64,000 nt of DNA from Lineus longissimus (lineage: Eukaryota; Nemertea; Pilidiophora; Heteronemertea; Lineidae): positions 3,725,501-3,789,500 of the forward strand of contig NC_088310.1 in assembly GCF_910592395.1 (NCBI RefSeq), read 5' to 3'. The notes beneath the pieces were generated by a model. It was not told the DNA's origin. It ran no database searches and saw only the letters and a list, made by a program, of their open reading frames with translations. Within the stretch, counting starts at the first letter, position 1; each line of letters starts with the position of its first letter. Made by a program: the position numbers and the translations under genes. Positions 1-12,630 of the stretch are shown piece after piece.

Positions 1-282
1 TCAATATCTAAAAGATAGAATAACTTCTGGATAAAAAGTGCCAGTGATATTTTTATTGTGGCCCTTTTTAGCCCGCCTTGTACTTACCGTTCAAAGAAAT
101 TTTCAATATGTAGGAAACTGTTACAAAAGTTTGAAAGATGAGTAATCAGCATGTCAAATTGTAAAGTTCCAGCTAATTCTTCATCAACTCATCTCATGTA
201 ACCAGAAACCCATTTACTCACGCGATACAACCCCTACAATTTTCGCGGTGCAGTGAGGACAAATATACGTGTAGTGCATGCA

Positions 283-300
283 CAGTCGACGCGTCGACTG
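283..300. repeat. 18-bp perfect palindrome
   Basis: CAGTCGACGCGTCGACTG equals its own reverse complement. It contains two GTCGAC sites around a central ACGCGT. No gene context is visible. Confidence 0.8.
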
Positions 301-513
301 GGCTGTGGACACGATTTTTTCAAAAGCCCTAAACCTAGAAGCTAGTGGCCATAAAGGCGTTAGATAACGACCTTCAATAGAATCTTCCAAAGATTATCTC
401 TGCAGTCATCTAAGATTGATATCACACCGGTCTCCTTTTATCTTCCACTTTGCCATGATCGCTTGCGTCACCGACCTAGACTCGAAACTCTAGGACCGTG
501 CTTACGACAACCT

Positions 514-578
514 GGGATGAAAGCCGTAAGGTTTTGCACAGGTACCACTCCACAATCACCCCACTAGGCTTTCATCCC
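514..578. repeat. Inverted repeat with 12-bp arms
   Basis: GGGATGAAAGCC at 514-525 is the exact reverse complement of GGCTTTCATCCC at 567-578, with 41 bases between. It could form a hairpin or be the relic of a small inverted-repeat element. No target-site duplication was found. Confidence 0.6.
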
Positions 579-3500
579 GGGTTTGCTCCAGGTATCTTTC
601 GATACAGCACAGGCCATTGAATCAAGTGTCAGTAAGGGGTCAAAACATGGCATTAGGTTTCAGGCAAATGAGGGAGCCAGAATGCCAAAGAGGACTCGAA
701 GAGACCGAAAGGTAGGAAACTTCAAATTCAAGTTCGGCCCCTGTGCATTGTGTAGGCCATTGGTCTATAGGCCTACGGCGGGGGTGGAGGTGGTTGACGA
801 ACTTGTAGAGTGATAAAGATACTGAAGTTTGTTACCATTTTGCAATGTTTTATTTCCTTACAGACCTATGTTTCAGTGGCCTGTTGGTACAGCTACCTCA
901 AACCTTTTAAGCAGATCTCCACCTTAAACTAACGGCTCATCTTCGTGTTATTCAAATTTATTTGTATGAACGGGTTATTTTCAGTATGATTCGTGAAATT
1001 GTGTCTCACTGAAAGAATGAATTGTTAATCCAACCAGCAAAACAATACGTACACCAATGCCGTCCAATGATGAATATATCAATGATTCAGTGATCCAATT
1101 GAATCACTACTTTCTAACATCGGATGAACGTAAGTTGAAGGGAAAACGGCGCCCCTAATATGGCATTGTAAGTCACAGTGTATTGGCAACGAATTGCTAA
1201 CACGTTCAAATAGGGCTTCTTGGCAAAATATCCACCAAGAATGAAGGTTGATCAGACAACACAATTGTTATAAATGCACCTACTCGAAAATGCAACAAGA
1301 ACCTGAACAAACTCGATGGCTATTTGCAGAAGCAAAAGATTTTTGCTACATTGAAATTGCAAAAGTGACTGCATATAGCAAACTGACGAGATAAGGATAA
1401 GTCGGGACAGTTGTAAAATAGATGCTTTGAAGTCGGTGCAATATGATCAGGTGACTTTTTCTCTCCATGTATTATAAAAATACGTTTCGGTTTCGGCCGT
1501 GAATCTCCATTAAGCACGTATCAACCTAAATAATTCAATATAAGAAAAAACTATACCAAACTGCGTTCAGCTATAACTGCGTATGCCGTATTACGTTCAC
1601 GTACACCTTGCATAACCGAAGACGGAGACGTGCATTTAAATCATTCTGGGAGCAAAAGAAAGAGACAATTACAATAAAAGATTTTAACTAGTGAGTCGGC
1701 ATAGCAATACCCCGTCCTGCACTCGGATGTTCCCCGCACACTCTCAATCTAGTCTGCTATCCTTTACTCCCAAATCCTCTTGACCCTCGTTATCCGATTA
1801 GCAATTCATCATACCAGCAAGTAAACCCAGAGGCGTGCAGGTTGATATGTTGAAGGAAAAAAAATGGGGGAGCGGATCAACGCGCGACACATCACGAGGT
1901 GTTCTTACTTATTGGCCCGTTGCCACCCCGGTAAAAAAATGCCGGAGAAATAGTACGGGGTGTTGTAATGGCTGCAGATAGATGTTCATATCTCATCCGA
2001 CAGTGTTGAATCGTATACTCCCAAATTCACCATTAACACTTCTTATCGCCGTCAGAAGGACGCCTGGAAGGATTGGTTTCGTGCTGTGTTGATGTGTTTT
2101 GCTTTCATTTAATATTTTAAGCGTAATGCAGTGTTCAGCGTTGTGTAAACGTCATTAGAAACAAATTAAATTATTAATTTTCATGGTGAAATCTTCAGTT
2201 TAGTGACGATTTGACGTGAAGAGTTGTTTTGCACTGATGATAGTTTGGATTTTGTGTCATAAAGCTACAGGTTCCCGCTAATTTGATGCGTGATACATTG
2301 CACATACATGTTGCAGCCAAAATATGTCGCTCCTTTTTTGGTGGCATTGCGTTACTAAGGAGATTAATTAAGGAACTTGACTGCGTGAACGAGTTTTCAG
2401 TTGGCGTGGGACTCTTCACAGATGTTGAAACGGTAACGGTGTAACATCGTTCCCCATATTTAAGTGTTTCCATACAATAGAGAGCTGGGGAGTCCCGGTT
2501 CATCATGGCATATGCGTGTAACACGATATAACAGCAGCGTTATACAAGCCAGTATCAATCAATCGTCGTCACTGACAAGGAGCTTATCTAATACTTATTG
2601 CTGTGATACTGTAAGTAGTCATGATAATGGATGACTATGGCACGAAACGTGTCTGATCAGTCTTACATGTATATAAATGGAAAATAGACTTAGCAGCGGG
2701 TTTTACTATTAAACGTGATCATTTTCTTTTGGGCTTACGTGATGAATAACGTGTCCGAACATCAAACTGAAAATAATTTAAGGATCAAATCATAAGTTCA
2801 GATCCCAACCCCTAAAAAGGTATCAAACAAATGAGAAGTCACCACCATGATTAAAATATTACTGAGGCTGGAGGTTAGTTTCACTGCTATTTTCACTAAT
2901 TCACAGTCGGTGCAATAGGAGCTACCAGAGTGTACAGTACTGCGGAGCCGATGATCCTTTTCGGTCTTCCTGTAATAAAAGATTTGGACAATGGGTAGCC
3001 GCAGTAAAACGGCGCCCATCACCTGATCCATCACCTCAGTATGAAAAGGATATAATGAGGATTTTAAACCTGCACTAGGATGTACATTTACACCAATTGT
3101 AAACCATAATGACACCCTAATGGTTTAGCTATAGTGTAGAAAGTTGAGAACAGGAAGTTGTTATTGGCAAAGCTGACTATGCACAATAATAATCTTCCAA
3201 GTTCTTCGGTGGAGATGCTCAAATATCACCGTCCCTCGGACTTTCACTTGTAGGAGTTAGCAATTTAAACAACTGTTCATACCCATGTATAGAATACAGA
3301 CAAAATTTTAAGAACATCGATTTTTGAACTTTGCTAGTGAGAATAGAACCTTTGGGCAAACATTGAATAAGCCATTGCTGCTCATACCGTTGGCGTATAC
3401 GCGTTGCCTTGGTAGCTTGTAGTTATAGGAGCGTATTTCTGCTCACGACATAAAGGGCATTTATGCAAATGTACACGTATGGTCAGAGGGAGTCTTTTTC

Positions 3501-4359
3501 CATCACTCACAATTCCGTTAGCACCGAGTTGCCCTGTCACATTGTTTAGGGTGGTAAACGATTTATTAGAAAAAGCATGCAACTTGTCAGGATATTGCCT
3601 CGGATGACTTCGCTGTAGTTGTAGAACAACGTTTATGTGTATGAATGTAGACATTGGAGTAAGTGATCGCCACGGGAAATGAGATGGATTTTCATAGGGA
3701 TTTTTACATCTTTACAATTGAACTTTGAGAAAATGTTTTTTTAAAAATTTCACACAAAGTTCAGACCAGGCGAGATCATACCTTTTTTGAAATAAAGACG
3801 CGCTGCACCAGAATGAATTATAAATGTAAATAATCATAGCGGGTTCATAATGACATTCGAAATATCGCTTGGTTTGGTGAGTTAGCGATGTGTGCACTCA
3901 AATTAATGAACTCGATCTCGACTTATATTGTCAAAGCCAGTAAAGTAAATTTAAACGAGTGAATAAATAGACTGCAATTAGTAAGTACCTCTCGTGTGTG
4001 ATCCATCAGTGCATTTAACAGATCGTAGTTTGTCTCCGATCATACTGAGTTTATTTTCCTCCTTGGAGGGTACATGTACCTTGTGTTTATTCAGTTGATC
4101 AGGCCAGGCAATCTAGGCATAGCACCATGCAGCGGAAAAGGCAAAACATTGTAATAAACATGTATTTTACACAAGGGAATCGGAGTCAGACTGTCAAGTT
4201 TCTACATAATGATATCCTGGCTCAAAAAAATGTAGCGATTGATTTCACATCGCTTACTGGTCTGATACCCATTTGTCGTGACTGCAGCCTAACTCATCTT
4301 GATGATGTCACGGTGATGGTCAGTATTGAGGCATCGTAGTATCTCAAACAGCTGAATGA

Positions 4360-4385
4360 TTGGTTGGTTGGTTGGTTGGTTGGTT
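4360..4385 (+). repeat. TTGG microsatellite
   Basis: About six tandem copies of the tetranucleotide TTGG (GGTT register also possible), uninterrupted. Confidence 0.85.
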
Positions 4386-7047
4386 TATTCTTACGAACTT
4401 ATACCTGCTCGCCCCATCTAGAGCATAGGTCGTCCACAGTCTGCTTTCCCACCCTACGGTCAAGTGCTGCAACCTCAGTTTGTTTTTACGACCATAACAG
4501 CAACTTCCTCGCCGGTTGCTGCAGGTTCTGCCTGGTCGTCGCCTGCCTTGTGGGTTCCACCTGAGAGCCTGCCTGGAGATGCTGGAGGCACTTTCTCTTC
4601 ATAACTTTGTTTCATCAATATAAGACAAAGACGTATCGAATCAAGACACACCAGTCGTGTCAATAACATGTCCATTCGTACTGATGTTTTATCATTAGGG
4701 GTCTTCGTCGGAACCCAATATTTGTGGGCACTGAAAAGCGCTGCCTCCTTCTTTCTCTCGGCTGACAATTATACTCCTAGTTGTGATGTGAACGCATTAA
4801 CACAATTTGAAAAAAAAAGCATTCTTAATGCAGTAAAACAAAAAATAAACATTCACACAGAAAAAATGCCAGGGGTTAGGCACGGAGCATTAGTAGCCCT
4901 GGTTACAAAAAGAAAAAAATTGTCCAAGAGTATTCAATAATGGTACACGCTTCAACATGACTACGGCTGCATCTTTCATTGATAAAAGCAGTAAGTACGA
5001 TAAGGTGCAGCTTTCTGTACCTTCCTCTTCCTCTGCGTTACAAATGTATCTTGCCCAAAAACACTGACGTGAAACAGTGGCCATCATTCCAAAAGTCGAA
5101 TCATGAATGCTCTTACCACAATGCCAAGACTTGGGTTATCTATATGTAAACAAGAAAATAACTCCTTACCGACAATCCTGACAACATCTGAAAGATTTGT
5201 CCCAGATGGTCGAAACCATGCACTATAAGGACGGGAAAATCCGAATGTTTATTCGTCTGACATGGTTGTTTTTGTAGAAACTCGGAAAGTGCTACCAGAG
5301 TTACACAGGCCATACACTGTACCTTGTTTTGAGACAGTAACTGTTCCTGTCTCGGTGGTATTGCATGACACACATTGTCATACTTTTCCTCAGTCAGCGG
5401 AGAACCAGTGCGTTGTACTTTGCAATGTTAATACACTAAAAGATATTTTGGAAAAGAAAATTGCTTTTACACCACGTCAATTGGCAAGGACAAGCACAAA
5501 AATAAGGTATGAGGACTCATGATTTGTTTCTTCAGATATTTAATTGAATTGAAAAAAATAAATAAACACCTCACCTACACACTATCGATGGAACGTTAAT
5601 TTTTTTTAAAAATGCGTCTGAATAATCAATATCATAGGCCAAGATTAATGTAGTATATTTTTCGAAAAACTGGAATTTCACATCGCGCGTAGACGTCAGA
5701 ATAACAGGTACCGAGTAACGTAGCTCTGTGTCTCTTGATGGATCCACCAGTATCGATCTTAGCGTAAAACACACATCACACCGCCGCAAAATTACGATTA
5801 CCGTTGGCGTTGAAGCATGAATCTTCTGTTACTGGAGTTTGTGCTACAGATACCAGAATTCCCACCTTCAAAAGAAATAACAATTAATTAATCTGACGCA
5901 GAAGACCAATTGACGTTCGTCTTCAACTGCAAGTGTCTCAATCATATTCCGATTATGATATGAATAGAACTGCAGCTTTGTCATGATCACACCTAGTTTG
6001 ATATCAAAGAGGGTTTTATTGGAAATGTCACTCGAGGTTATGTTGTAATTGAGTCTAGTGAACAGTTAGAAGAATGATATTAGACACTCTGTCGAGATTA
6101 ATTCAAAAACAACGTCCGCCGCATTTATTGAGAAAAGATGATTCAGCGGTGATAATTCACTGAGAAGTCCCCATGTCGCCCAGTCAACATTCAGCCCGAA
6201 TTATATCATCGGATAGTGTCGAATTTAATTCTGAACGAACAATTTTATCTACCCGTCTGGTATCTATCAGTCAGAAAATATGTAGTGTTGAATACCTGTC
6301 CACTTCTTAATCAGTTTTAAGTGAAAATTAATACTTATAACCACTGAAAAGTGAGGATTACCTGTATGTTATTTTGTAAGGAGATCGACTTATTATTGAA
6401 AATGATAAAATCGATAAGACATGAAGAAAATGATATTTTGTCAAAGTTGAATTGCGTACATCTGCCATCAATTTTATAATGAGTGGTGTGATATATTATT
6501 TTTTTTTATTGATATCTTGTCCATCATTTGGTAAGTGTTGTTTTACAAGAGGACACTGAATTTCACAGCAATCAGCTCTGGCAGGTAGACGGCCTGCAAT
6601 TTCCGCCGTAAGGGTTGGTGCAGCCTGGGCCTATTACCGCAGAACTTCCTCACCACTTGACCGATTGGGTATGCGTTGTTTTACAGGTCAGTACGAGTCT
6701 ATTGGCTATGTTATGTAAAGCTACTAATGCGCCGAGATATACAATTGATCACCTGAAATATTAACAAAGGACTTTTCTGTATGAATACCCCATTGGCCAC
6801 TGTGGTCTCTGTTGTTCATTGTCAATGCCCACAACGGCACAGGTGCTTTTATAGCACATTCTTTGTTTTGTAATGTAGTACACCTCTCAAACTTTACGAC
6901 ACAATATAATACAGTGCAGACATTGGTATTAGTGCACCCTAATGTGATGTACTGCATGTGTGCATGGTCAGTTCCTGGCTCGAGATCGAAGCGGTCGCTC
7001 CTATTTTTAGGTATATGTACATGATTTTTCCGAATTTTGTGAGGTAT

Positions 7048-7150
7048 TTTGGTGAATCTTAGTGATATATTGAGCATGAGCAATTGTCCTGGTGAATCTT
7101 AGTGATATCCTCAACATTTTTTATTGTGCTGATGAATCTTGTTGATGTTG
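7048..7150 (+). repeat. Imperfect three-copy tandem repeat
   Basis: The motif TGGTGAATCTTAGTGATAT occurs near 7048 and 7091, with a degenerate third copy (TGATGAATCTTGTTGATG) near 7131. Spacing is about 40 bases and the stretches between differ. Confidence 0.5.
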
Positions 7151-8081
7151 GGCATGATGGAGTGCTCTCTGGTTGTTTATTGTTGTTTATTGTTTATCAT
7201 GTTAAAGGATATGTGAGTTTGTACGATAAGCAGCGTATCTGACAATGATCTTATATTGATATTTTGGACAGGTACTCTGGGGTGATCGTGTGCCGAGCTA
7301 GTTTAGCTGTTGGCTGTCTTCACATTTCATTTAAGAAATAATGGGACGAGAATGACAAATGGCGTTCACACAGAAGCCTTACATGGCTGGTACGATTTCG
7401 TGGGCAGGAGCATTATGGCCTTACGCTGGCTTGGGTTGATTTAACATAGTGCACTGTAGTTTTGTTCGCGTTCTAGCTGTGGCGAATTTCCTCATTGAAC
7501 GACGAGAGAATGTGTCCACTGGGCTGTACTGGATATCACATGTATGATTGTTTTGTCTGCGATAGGCCACCCAGTTGTCATCACCATCAGACACATGAGT
7601 ATTCTTAGCAGGACTAGTATTAGTCAGTTATAGTAAAGTTGGTTAAATAGTATGGTGTGAATTGTCAATTGAAAATTCAGTAAACCCTATGCTTTCTATA
7701 CATTTTCATTTTCACGAGGTGTACTTGTTTATTGTGGGCCACCCAATATATCTCACCTGGTATATCATACAAGAAAACAAAGGCAATAATCTTATTCAGA
7801 CTGGAATGTTTCTCCGGGCTCAGTGACAATTTGCACAGTATATTCGTCCATTACACTTGTCACAGCAGCAATATGATATTGAAGGAATGGCACTAAGGCG
7901 GTACATTAAATCTATATTCTGTAGCCTGGGGGCTTTTTATAGGCCCCAGATCCCGTCTGGGGACTATATTGATATCACTAATTCTCGAAACTGTTATTTT
8001 CTTCCACCAACACATTTATTGCGGTAGTCCAGCAAAACGGCTAAATAAACCAGAAATCAATCACCCTTACACCACCAAACC

Positions 8082-8412
8082 CAATTCCATCTATGGACTA
8101 TCGCAAAAGTATTTTAAAAATCCTGATTATTTCGATACTTTTGAAGCATTTTTTGCTGAGATATCGTCTGATCGTCTTCTCCCAACATGCCGAAGCCGCG
8201 ATTCAATCTGACATGCGCTGTGACATGCGCAGAGGCGAGACGCTGATACATTAGCATAAGCTCCGCCCCGTCATAATGACGTCATTATTCTCAGGACTTG
8301 GTCGAGCAATGGGACGATGGAGGTATTATAAAGAAACCCAATTCGGGGATTCATGGACTATCGCAAAACGATTTCTCAAAATTCAGAATATTTCGATGCT
8401 TTAGATGCGTTT
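8082..8412 (+). repeat. Two-copy diverged repeat flanking a CRE-like palindrome
   Basis: A block of about 75 bases starting AAACCCAATTC and containing ATGGACTATCGCAAAA occurs near 8082 and again near 8335, clearly diverged. Between the copies sits the perfect palindrome ATAATGACGTCATTAT (8273-8288), whose centre TGACGTCA is the consensus CREB/ATF site. The arrangement could be an old transposable-element remnant; neither terminal repeats nor coding sequence support a class. Confidence 0.4.
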
Positions 8413-8416
8413 TTAT

Positions 8417-8448
8417 GACTCCAGCTCCTCCTTCTGGGAGCTGGAGTC
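8417..8448. repeat. Perfect 12-bp hairpin
   Basis: GACTCCAGCTCC is followed after 8 bases by GGAGCTGGAGTC, its exact reverse complement. It lies just beyond the second copy of the diverged repeat, so it may belong to the same element. Confidence 0.7.
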
Positions 8449-9125
8449 AGTATTGTTTTCGCTCAGGTTTCTCGTACAATCACGTGATCTCTCCAACACT
8501 CGATAATGCACTCTTTTCGTCCACGTTTTAGGCCAATCTTCGGCATGAACATGAAATCTAATAAGCGCAGTACTTAAATCAGATGTTTCTCTCGCCTTGA
8601 AAACATTCCTGGGTAAAATCCATTGAGATTAGCCGAGTTAATCTACTTTTTCCGTCCTTAAAATCTCTGCCGCTGAATTCTATAAATAGAAACTATTATC
8701 ATCGCGGCAGTGTGGTTCCCATTGTGCGCCCTCCCACTTCACACCATGTCAGGATGTTTTACGGAGAGGGAGGGCGTGCGGTAAGAAAATGGCCAAAATG
8801 ACGTCACGTTTTCCTGGCAATGCCTCTTGCTGGACCAGTCAAGCATTGGGAAAGCATCTTTAATTCAGACAACGTTAGAATTAGAAAAACGAATATGCTC
8901 GTTTGCAAAAGTAAAAGCAGATTTCACCACTGACCAGTCAAATCGGAATACGACGGCGCAAAATGTTCTCGCTTTCTACTCTGTTGACATGACGACTACC
9001 TGGGGACTATCAAATTTGCTACAAGCAAATTTCGGAATTCTAGTTTACATTGTTAATTGGTTAATTGACTTATGGGAGAAAATTTCCCTCAATGTTGTGT
9101 GTAAAAGAGCTATTAAATCATGAAA
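8449..9125. other. Left flank of the GPCR array, no gene seen
   Basis: Unique sequence up to the point where homology to the array begins. A second TGACGTCA core is at about 8799-8806. No coding region is supported. Confidence 0.5.
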
Positions 9126-9374
9126 CTCATGAACCCGCACAAGAATGTCACAAGGTCCGCAACTGCCAGTGGAGTTAGGTACGTCACTGTTACCAAATCC
9201 TTTCGCTTCCCAGCGACGGAATTCCACTATGGAAAGGATGTTGCCGAAAATCCCGATGATGATTACAAACCCAAGGAAGTACTTGTTGGTGAAGCCAGCG
9301 AGCATGCTTACTATTTCCAATGCACGAGACAATTCATCGATAGTTGTTCGTCTAGACTGAGAGACAAAGTTGTC
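9126..9374 (-). pseudogene. Truncated type B GPCR, left array edge (B0)
   Basis: Only the N-terminal part survives: residues through TM1 (GIFGNILSIV) in frame, then a frameshift near 9212, where the usual sequence is replaced by one containing GAATTC, and TM2 continues in another frame. Homology to the array stops at about 9126, so TM3-TM7 are absent. The position equivalent to the B8 initiator ATG is GAC (9372-9374). The GAATTC-containing variant is shared only with B5 among the copies. This is the outer relic of the array, not a functional receptor. Confidence 0.8.
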
Positions 9375-9549
9375 CCCAGGGTTTTATTGTATTTTAGTAG
9401 TAGATTTCGTTGATGGTGAAGTTCGTCCTGTTTAGCCAGCCACTTGAAAACATAACTTTCAACAAGAAGTTAAGTCTGTTGTAGATTCTATTGATCAATA
9501 ATTTATTGAAGCCACAGCTCGATATCCAAAAACTAAATCGTCTGAAGTC

Positions 9550-10593
9550 TCAGTCATTTCCCTTACAATTTCGCCACATCTTTTGCAATTCTTGCTTATA
9601 TATGTTTAAGGTGCAGGCGTAGATGAAACAGTTAAAACTATAATTCATCATTGAAAAAGATATAGTAAAGAAACCCATCGTTATCTCCTGTTCAGAACGC
9701 CCAGGCCATTCTTCTAAGACATAGTTGAAATAGTTACAGTAACTCCACACAGCCGAAAACGGGACAGTACTAACTATGTAAAGGAGACACACTAGCAATA
9801 GACTCAATAAACTGTTATCATTTCGTACACTCTTTTTGATGGTTTTCGCTTCTCTCCGCGCTCTCCAAAGACCAACTATTATCAAAACACTGAATGCGAA
9901 TATCGCAATACAAGGGAGAATGTATGGAATTACATGGTCCATAATCTCAACCAACAAAAATCTGCTTAACCTCGAGAATTCTGGCACATGATAATAACAT
10001 GCAAGATCCGTACCACCCCATTCATATATCGAGTAATAGACAAAAATCAAAACATTAGCTGAACACATTAAACAAATCATCAGCAGAATCAGCGATTGAC
10101 GTCTCTGTTTTGAATATAATAAATGGACTTGCATAGGCAGCCAGACGCCGATACACCTTTCAAATGAAAAAAGTACAATGAGATATGACGATATGCGTGA
10201 AGCTGTTCGAAATAAGTATCCAGTAAGCTTGCACAAAATCTGTGGGCCCAAAGAAAAATAATCATCAATGAAGAAGTACCCATTTGGAAGTTCTAGAACA
10301 CCAGTGACGATCCAGGAGTAGAACCCGCTCAGGAGTGTCACAAGGTCCGCAACTGCCAAAGGGGTTAGATAAGTCACTGTTATCAAATCCTTTTGCTTGC
10401 AGCGAAGGAACACCACTATTGAAAGGATGTTGCCGAAAATCCCGACGATGATTACAAAACCAAGGATGTACTTGTTGGTGAAGCCAGCGAGCATGCTTAC
10501 TATTTCCAAAGCAAGAGATAAATCTTCGAATGATATTTGTTCTGGCTGGGTAACAAGTGCCATTGTTTCAAGTACGAAGGTCTGTGGTGTCAT
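9550..10593 (-). CDS. Class A GPCR, array type A, copy 1 (347 aa)
   Basis: Intact intronless rhodopsin-family receptor, presumably in the plasma membrane with an unknown, probably peptide, ligand. Seven hydrophobic segments are present. Landmarks are the GN in TM1, LAVAD in TM2, a TM3 cysteine (C121) pairing with an ECL2 cysteine (C199), ERC in place of DRY, and FNCFIY in place of NPxxY. It differs from its siblings by a 12-bp in-frame deletion before TM7 (EQEI runs straight to TMGFF), which shortens ECL3 by four residues. Other private changes are R-E in the third cytoplasmic loop (RARREAK) and YVLEEW in ECL3. A poly(A) signal AATAAA (minus strand) lies at 9502-9507, 43 bases past the stop. 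Being the last copy, it is followed only by the truncated B0. Confidence 0.85.
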   Translation of the reverse strand: MTPQTFVLETMALVTQPEQISFEDLSLALEIVSMLAGFTNKYILGFVIIVGIFGNILSIVVFLRCKQKDLITVTYLTPLAVADLVTLLSGFYSWIVTGVLELPNGYFFIDDYFSLGPQILCKLTGYLFRTASRISSYLIVLFSFERCIGVWLPMQVHLLYSKQRRQSLILLMICLMCSANVLIFVYYSIYEWGGTDLACYYHVPEFSRLSRFLLVEIMDHVIPYILPCIAIFAFSVLIIVGLWRARREAKTIKKSVRNDNSLLSLLLVCLLYIVSTVPFSAVWSYCNYFNYVLEEWPGRSEQEITMGFFTISFSMMNYSFNCFIYACTLNIYKQELQKMWRNCKGND

Positions 10594-10655
10594 CAGGTTA
10601 TGTGGAAAAAATTAATTCATGTAACAATCGCAAGTCGGCTTTCATACTTGATTGA

Positions 10656-10695
10656 ACCAGAGTCTCTCAAATAAATTGATTTGCAAGACTCTGGT
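10656..10695. promoter_or_regulatory. Conserved dyad upstream of type A genes
   Basis: ACCAGAGTCT and AGACTCTGGT are exact reverse complements separated by 20 bases, 63-102 bases upstream of the copy 1 ATG. The dyad recurs at the same distance upstream of copy 2 (13924-13963), copy 3 (17183-17222), copy 7 (29378-29417) and copy 8 (32633-32672), and upstream of copy 6. Copy 4 has one change that keeps a G-U pair in RNA; copy 5 has one true mismatch. It may be a 5' UTR hairpin or a factor-binding dyad. Conservation could simply reflect recent duplication. Confidence 0.4.
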
Positions 10696-10737
10696 AGAAC
10701 GAAGAATCAATGCACTTTGAAAAATCTTCTTTAACAT

Positions 10738-11210
10738 TCAGCTACTTCGTATAAAATGACTCGGTGGATTTGAACAGCGACAAAAACAATTCTGCTGGCT
10801 TGCCCGTAATTTCAGTTGGTTAGGAGCCAAAGTATCATCGAAAGACGTTATCCTCACTGGCAAAGTTTTGTCAAATAGCAGAATCGCCGCTTCCCAAGTG
10901 TAGTATTGCTGCAGCGACCAACCACGAGGGATAATCCTCTTTTCGTATAACTTGTCCATGAAACTGTTAGCACACCATTTTCTATTGTTGCGTCACTTCT
11001 GAGATATGTTGCAGTAGTTTGGGCTGAAGCGTCCGATGCCACCAGCACGCCGTACCTTGTGTTTTGTATCAATATCAAGATTACCGACTCCGTTCTATTC
11101 CCAACCCATTGATGTCTTTGTCGACAATATCTTTAATAACATCTAAACTGCGTCCAAAAATACCACTTTCTTTTAGAATGATGATGATGGATAATATTGT
11201 TTTGCAATGA
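10738..11210 (-). pseudogene. vWA-like domain relic, unit 1
   Basis: Reading on the minus strand, a hydrophobic strand followed by LKESGIFGRSLDVI resembles the start of a von Willebrand A domain, where the MIDAS motif DxSxS would be. In a second frame it continues with ILIQNTRYGVLVASDASAQ, like the second vWA strand, then with a helix and PRGWSLQQYYTWEAAILLF, like the GxT loop and next helix. At least two frame changes break it: one after DKDINGLG and one near TIENG. No start codon or splice sites are evident. The domain call is pattern recognition only. It may be an exon relic captured when the repeat unit formed. Confidence 0.45.
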
Positions 11211-11594
11211 CATATTTGTATGGCGGAGCATCAAAGTGATTAATTAACATACTTTCATAAAGGAAGTACTGTTTCTGTCATAATCATCAGGTCGAAATAT
11301 TTAGTAGGAGCGCGATCAAATACCCGCTTGGGGAATAGTACATATTATAATGGAATATTGATAATTATATCTCAAAATATAATGGATTTACAACATCTCT
11401 CAAGTTAATGACCATCGAATAACTAGAGCGTGACAGCAATATCGAGTTAGGGAAAAAGTTTAGTGGTCGATTCCTACGGATAGACTAATAATAAACTGAT
11501 CCCACACTCGTCTGAAGACTCTCTTTCAAATCATGACCTTGCAGAATAAGTCTGATCGATTTGACTGTTCAACAGTTAAAGTTCTCTGCCATCA

Positions 11595-12630
11595 TCACTT
11601 CCTCTCACATTTGTGCAACATCTCTCGTAATTCTTGCTGATATATGTTTAACGTACAGGCGTAGATTAGAAAATTGAAACTATAATTCATCATCGCGAAA
11701 GACTCAGCAAAGAAACCCATCATTAGGAAAGTCTTTATCTCCTGTTCAGAACGCCCAGGCCATTCTTCTAGGATATAGTTAAAATAGTTACAGTAACTCC
11801 ACACGGATGAATACGGGACAGTACTCCCGATATAAAGAAGACAAACTAGTAACAGGCTCATCAAACTGCTGTCCTTTTACACGACACTCTGTTTTTGGTG
11901 GTCTTTGTTTGTCTCCGCGCTCTCCAAAGGCAGACCACTAATAATAAGAGCACTTGATATGAATATCGCTGTACAAGGGAGAATGTGAGGAATTACATGG
12001 TCCATAGCCTGAACTAGGAAAAATCTACTTAACCTGGAGAATTCTGGCACATGGTAATAACACGCAAGATCCATACCACCCCATTCATATATCGAGTGAT
12101 AGACAAAAATCAAAACATTCGAGGAACACATTAAAAAAATCATCAGCAGAATCAGCGATTGACGTCTCTGTCATGAATATAATAAATGGACTTGCATAGG
12201 CAGCCAGACGCCGATACACCTTTCAAACGAAAATAGTACAATGAGGTATGACGATGTGCGTGAAGCTGTTCGAAATACGTATCCTGTAAGCTTGCACAAA
12301 ATTTGCGGGCCGATGGAGAGGTGGTCTTCAATAAAGAAGTACCCATTGGAACGTTCCAAGACACCTGTCACAATCCAGGAGTATAAAAAAACCACACAGG
12401 AGTGTCACGAGGTCCGCAACTGCCAGTGGAGTTAGGTACGTCACTGTTATCAAATCCTTTTGCTTGCAGCGAAGGAACACCACTATGGAAAGGATGTTGC
12501 CGAAAATCCCGATGATGATTACAAACCCAAGGATGTACTTGTTGGTGAAGCCAGCGAGCATGCTTACTATTTCCAATGCAAGAGACAATTCATCGATAGT
12601 TGTTCGTAAAGACTGAGAGACAAAGTTGTC
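11595..12630 (-). pseudogene. Type B GPCR pseudogene, copy 1 (B1)
   Basis: Homologous along its whole length to the intact B copy at 33566-34591 but multiply broken. The codon matching the initiator ATG is GAC (12628-12630). A frameshift follows TM2 near 12385, where extra A residues occur. A TGA at 12171-12173 replaces the AAA after HLLYS between TM3 and TM4. A further frameshift lies in the third cytoplasmic loop, and TAA at 11877-11879 replaces CAA before TM6. The TM6-TM7 and C-terminal segment reads cleanly again. The TGA is shared with B2 and B7, and the TAA with B2 and B4, so these lesions predate the duplications. Confidence 0.9.

Larger units (their letters stand above)
1..8272. other. 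Gene-poor flank, no gene recognised
   Basis: I see no convincing exon here. Open frames are short (at most about 120 codons), of unbiased composition, and match no family I recognise. Content I can point to: an 18-bp perfect palindrome at 283-300, an inverted repeat at 514-578, a TTGG microsatellite at 4360-4385, and three imperfect copies of a roughly 40-bp motif at 7048-7150. Confidence 0.5.

Noticed and set aside
2195-2524. 109-codon minus-strand open frame
   Set aside because: No recognisable domain, signal or splice context; such lengths are expected by chance in this much sequence.
6724-7083. 119-codon minus-strand open frame
   Set aside because: Mixed composition with no motif, and it overlaps the imperfect tandem repeat region.
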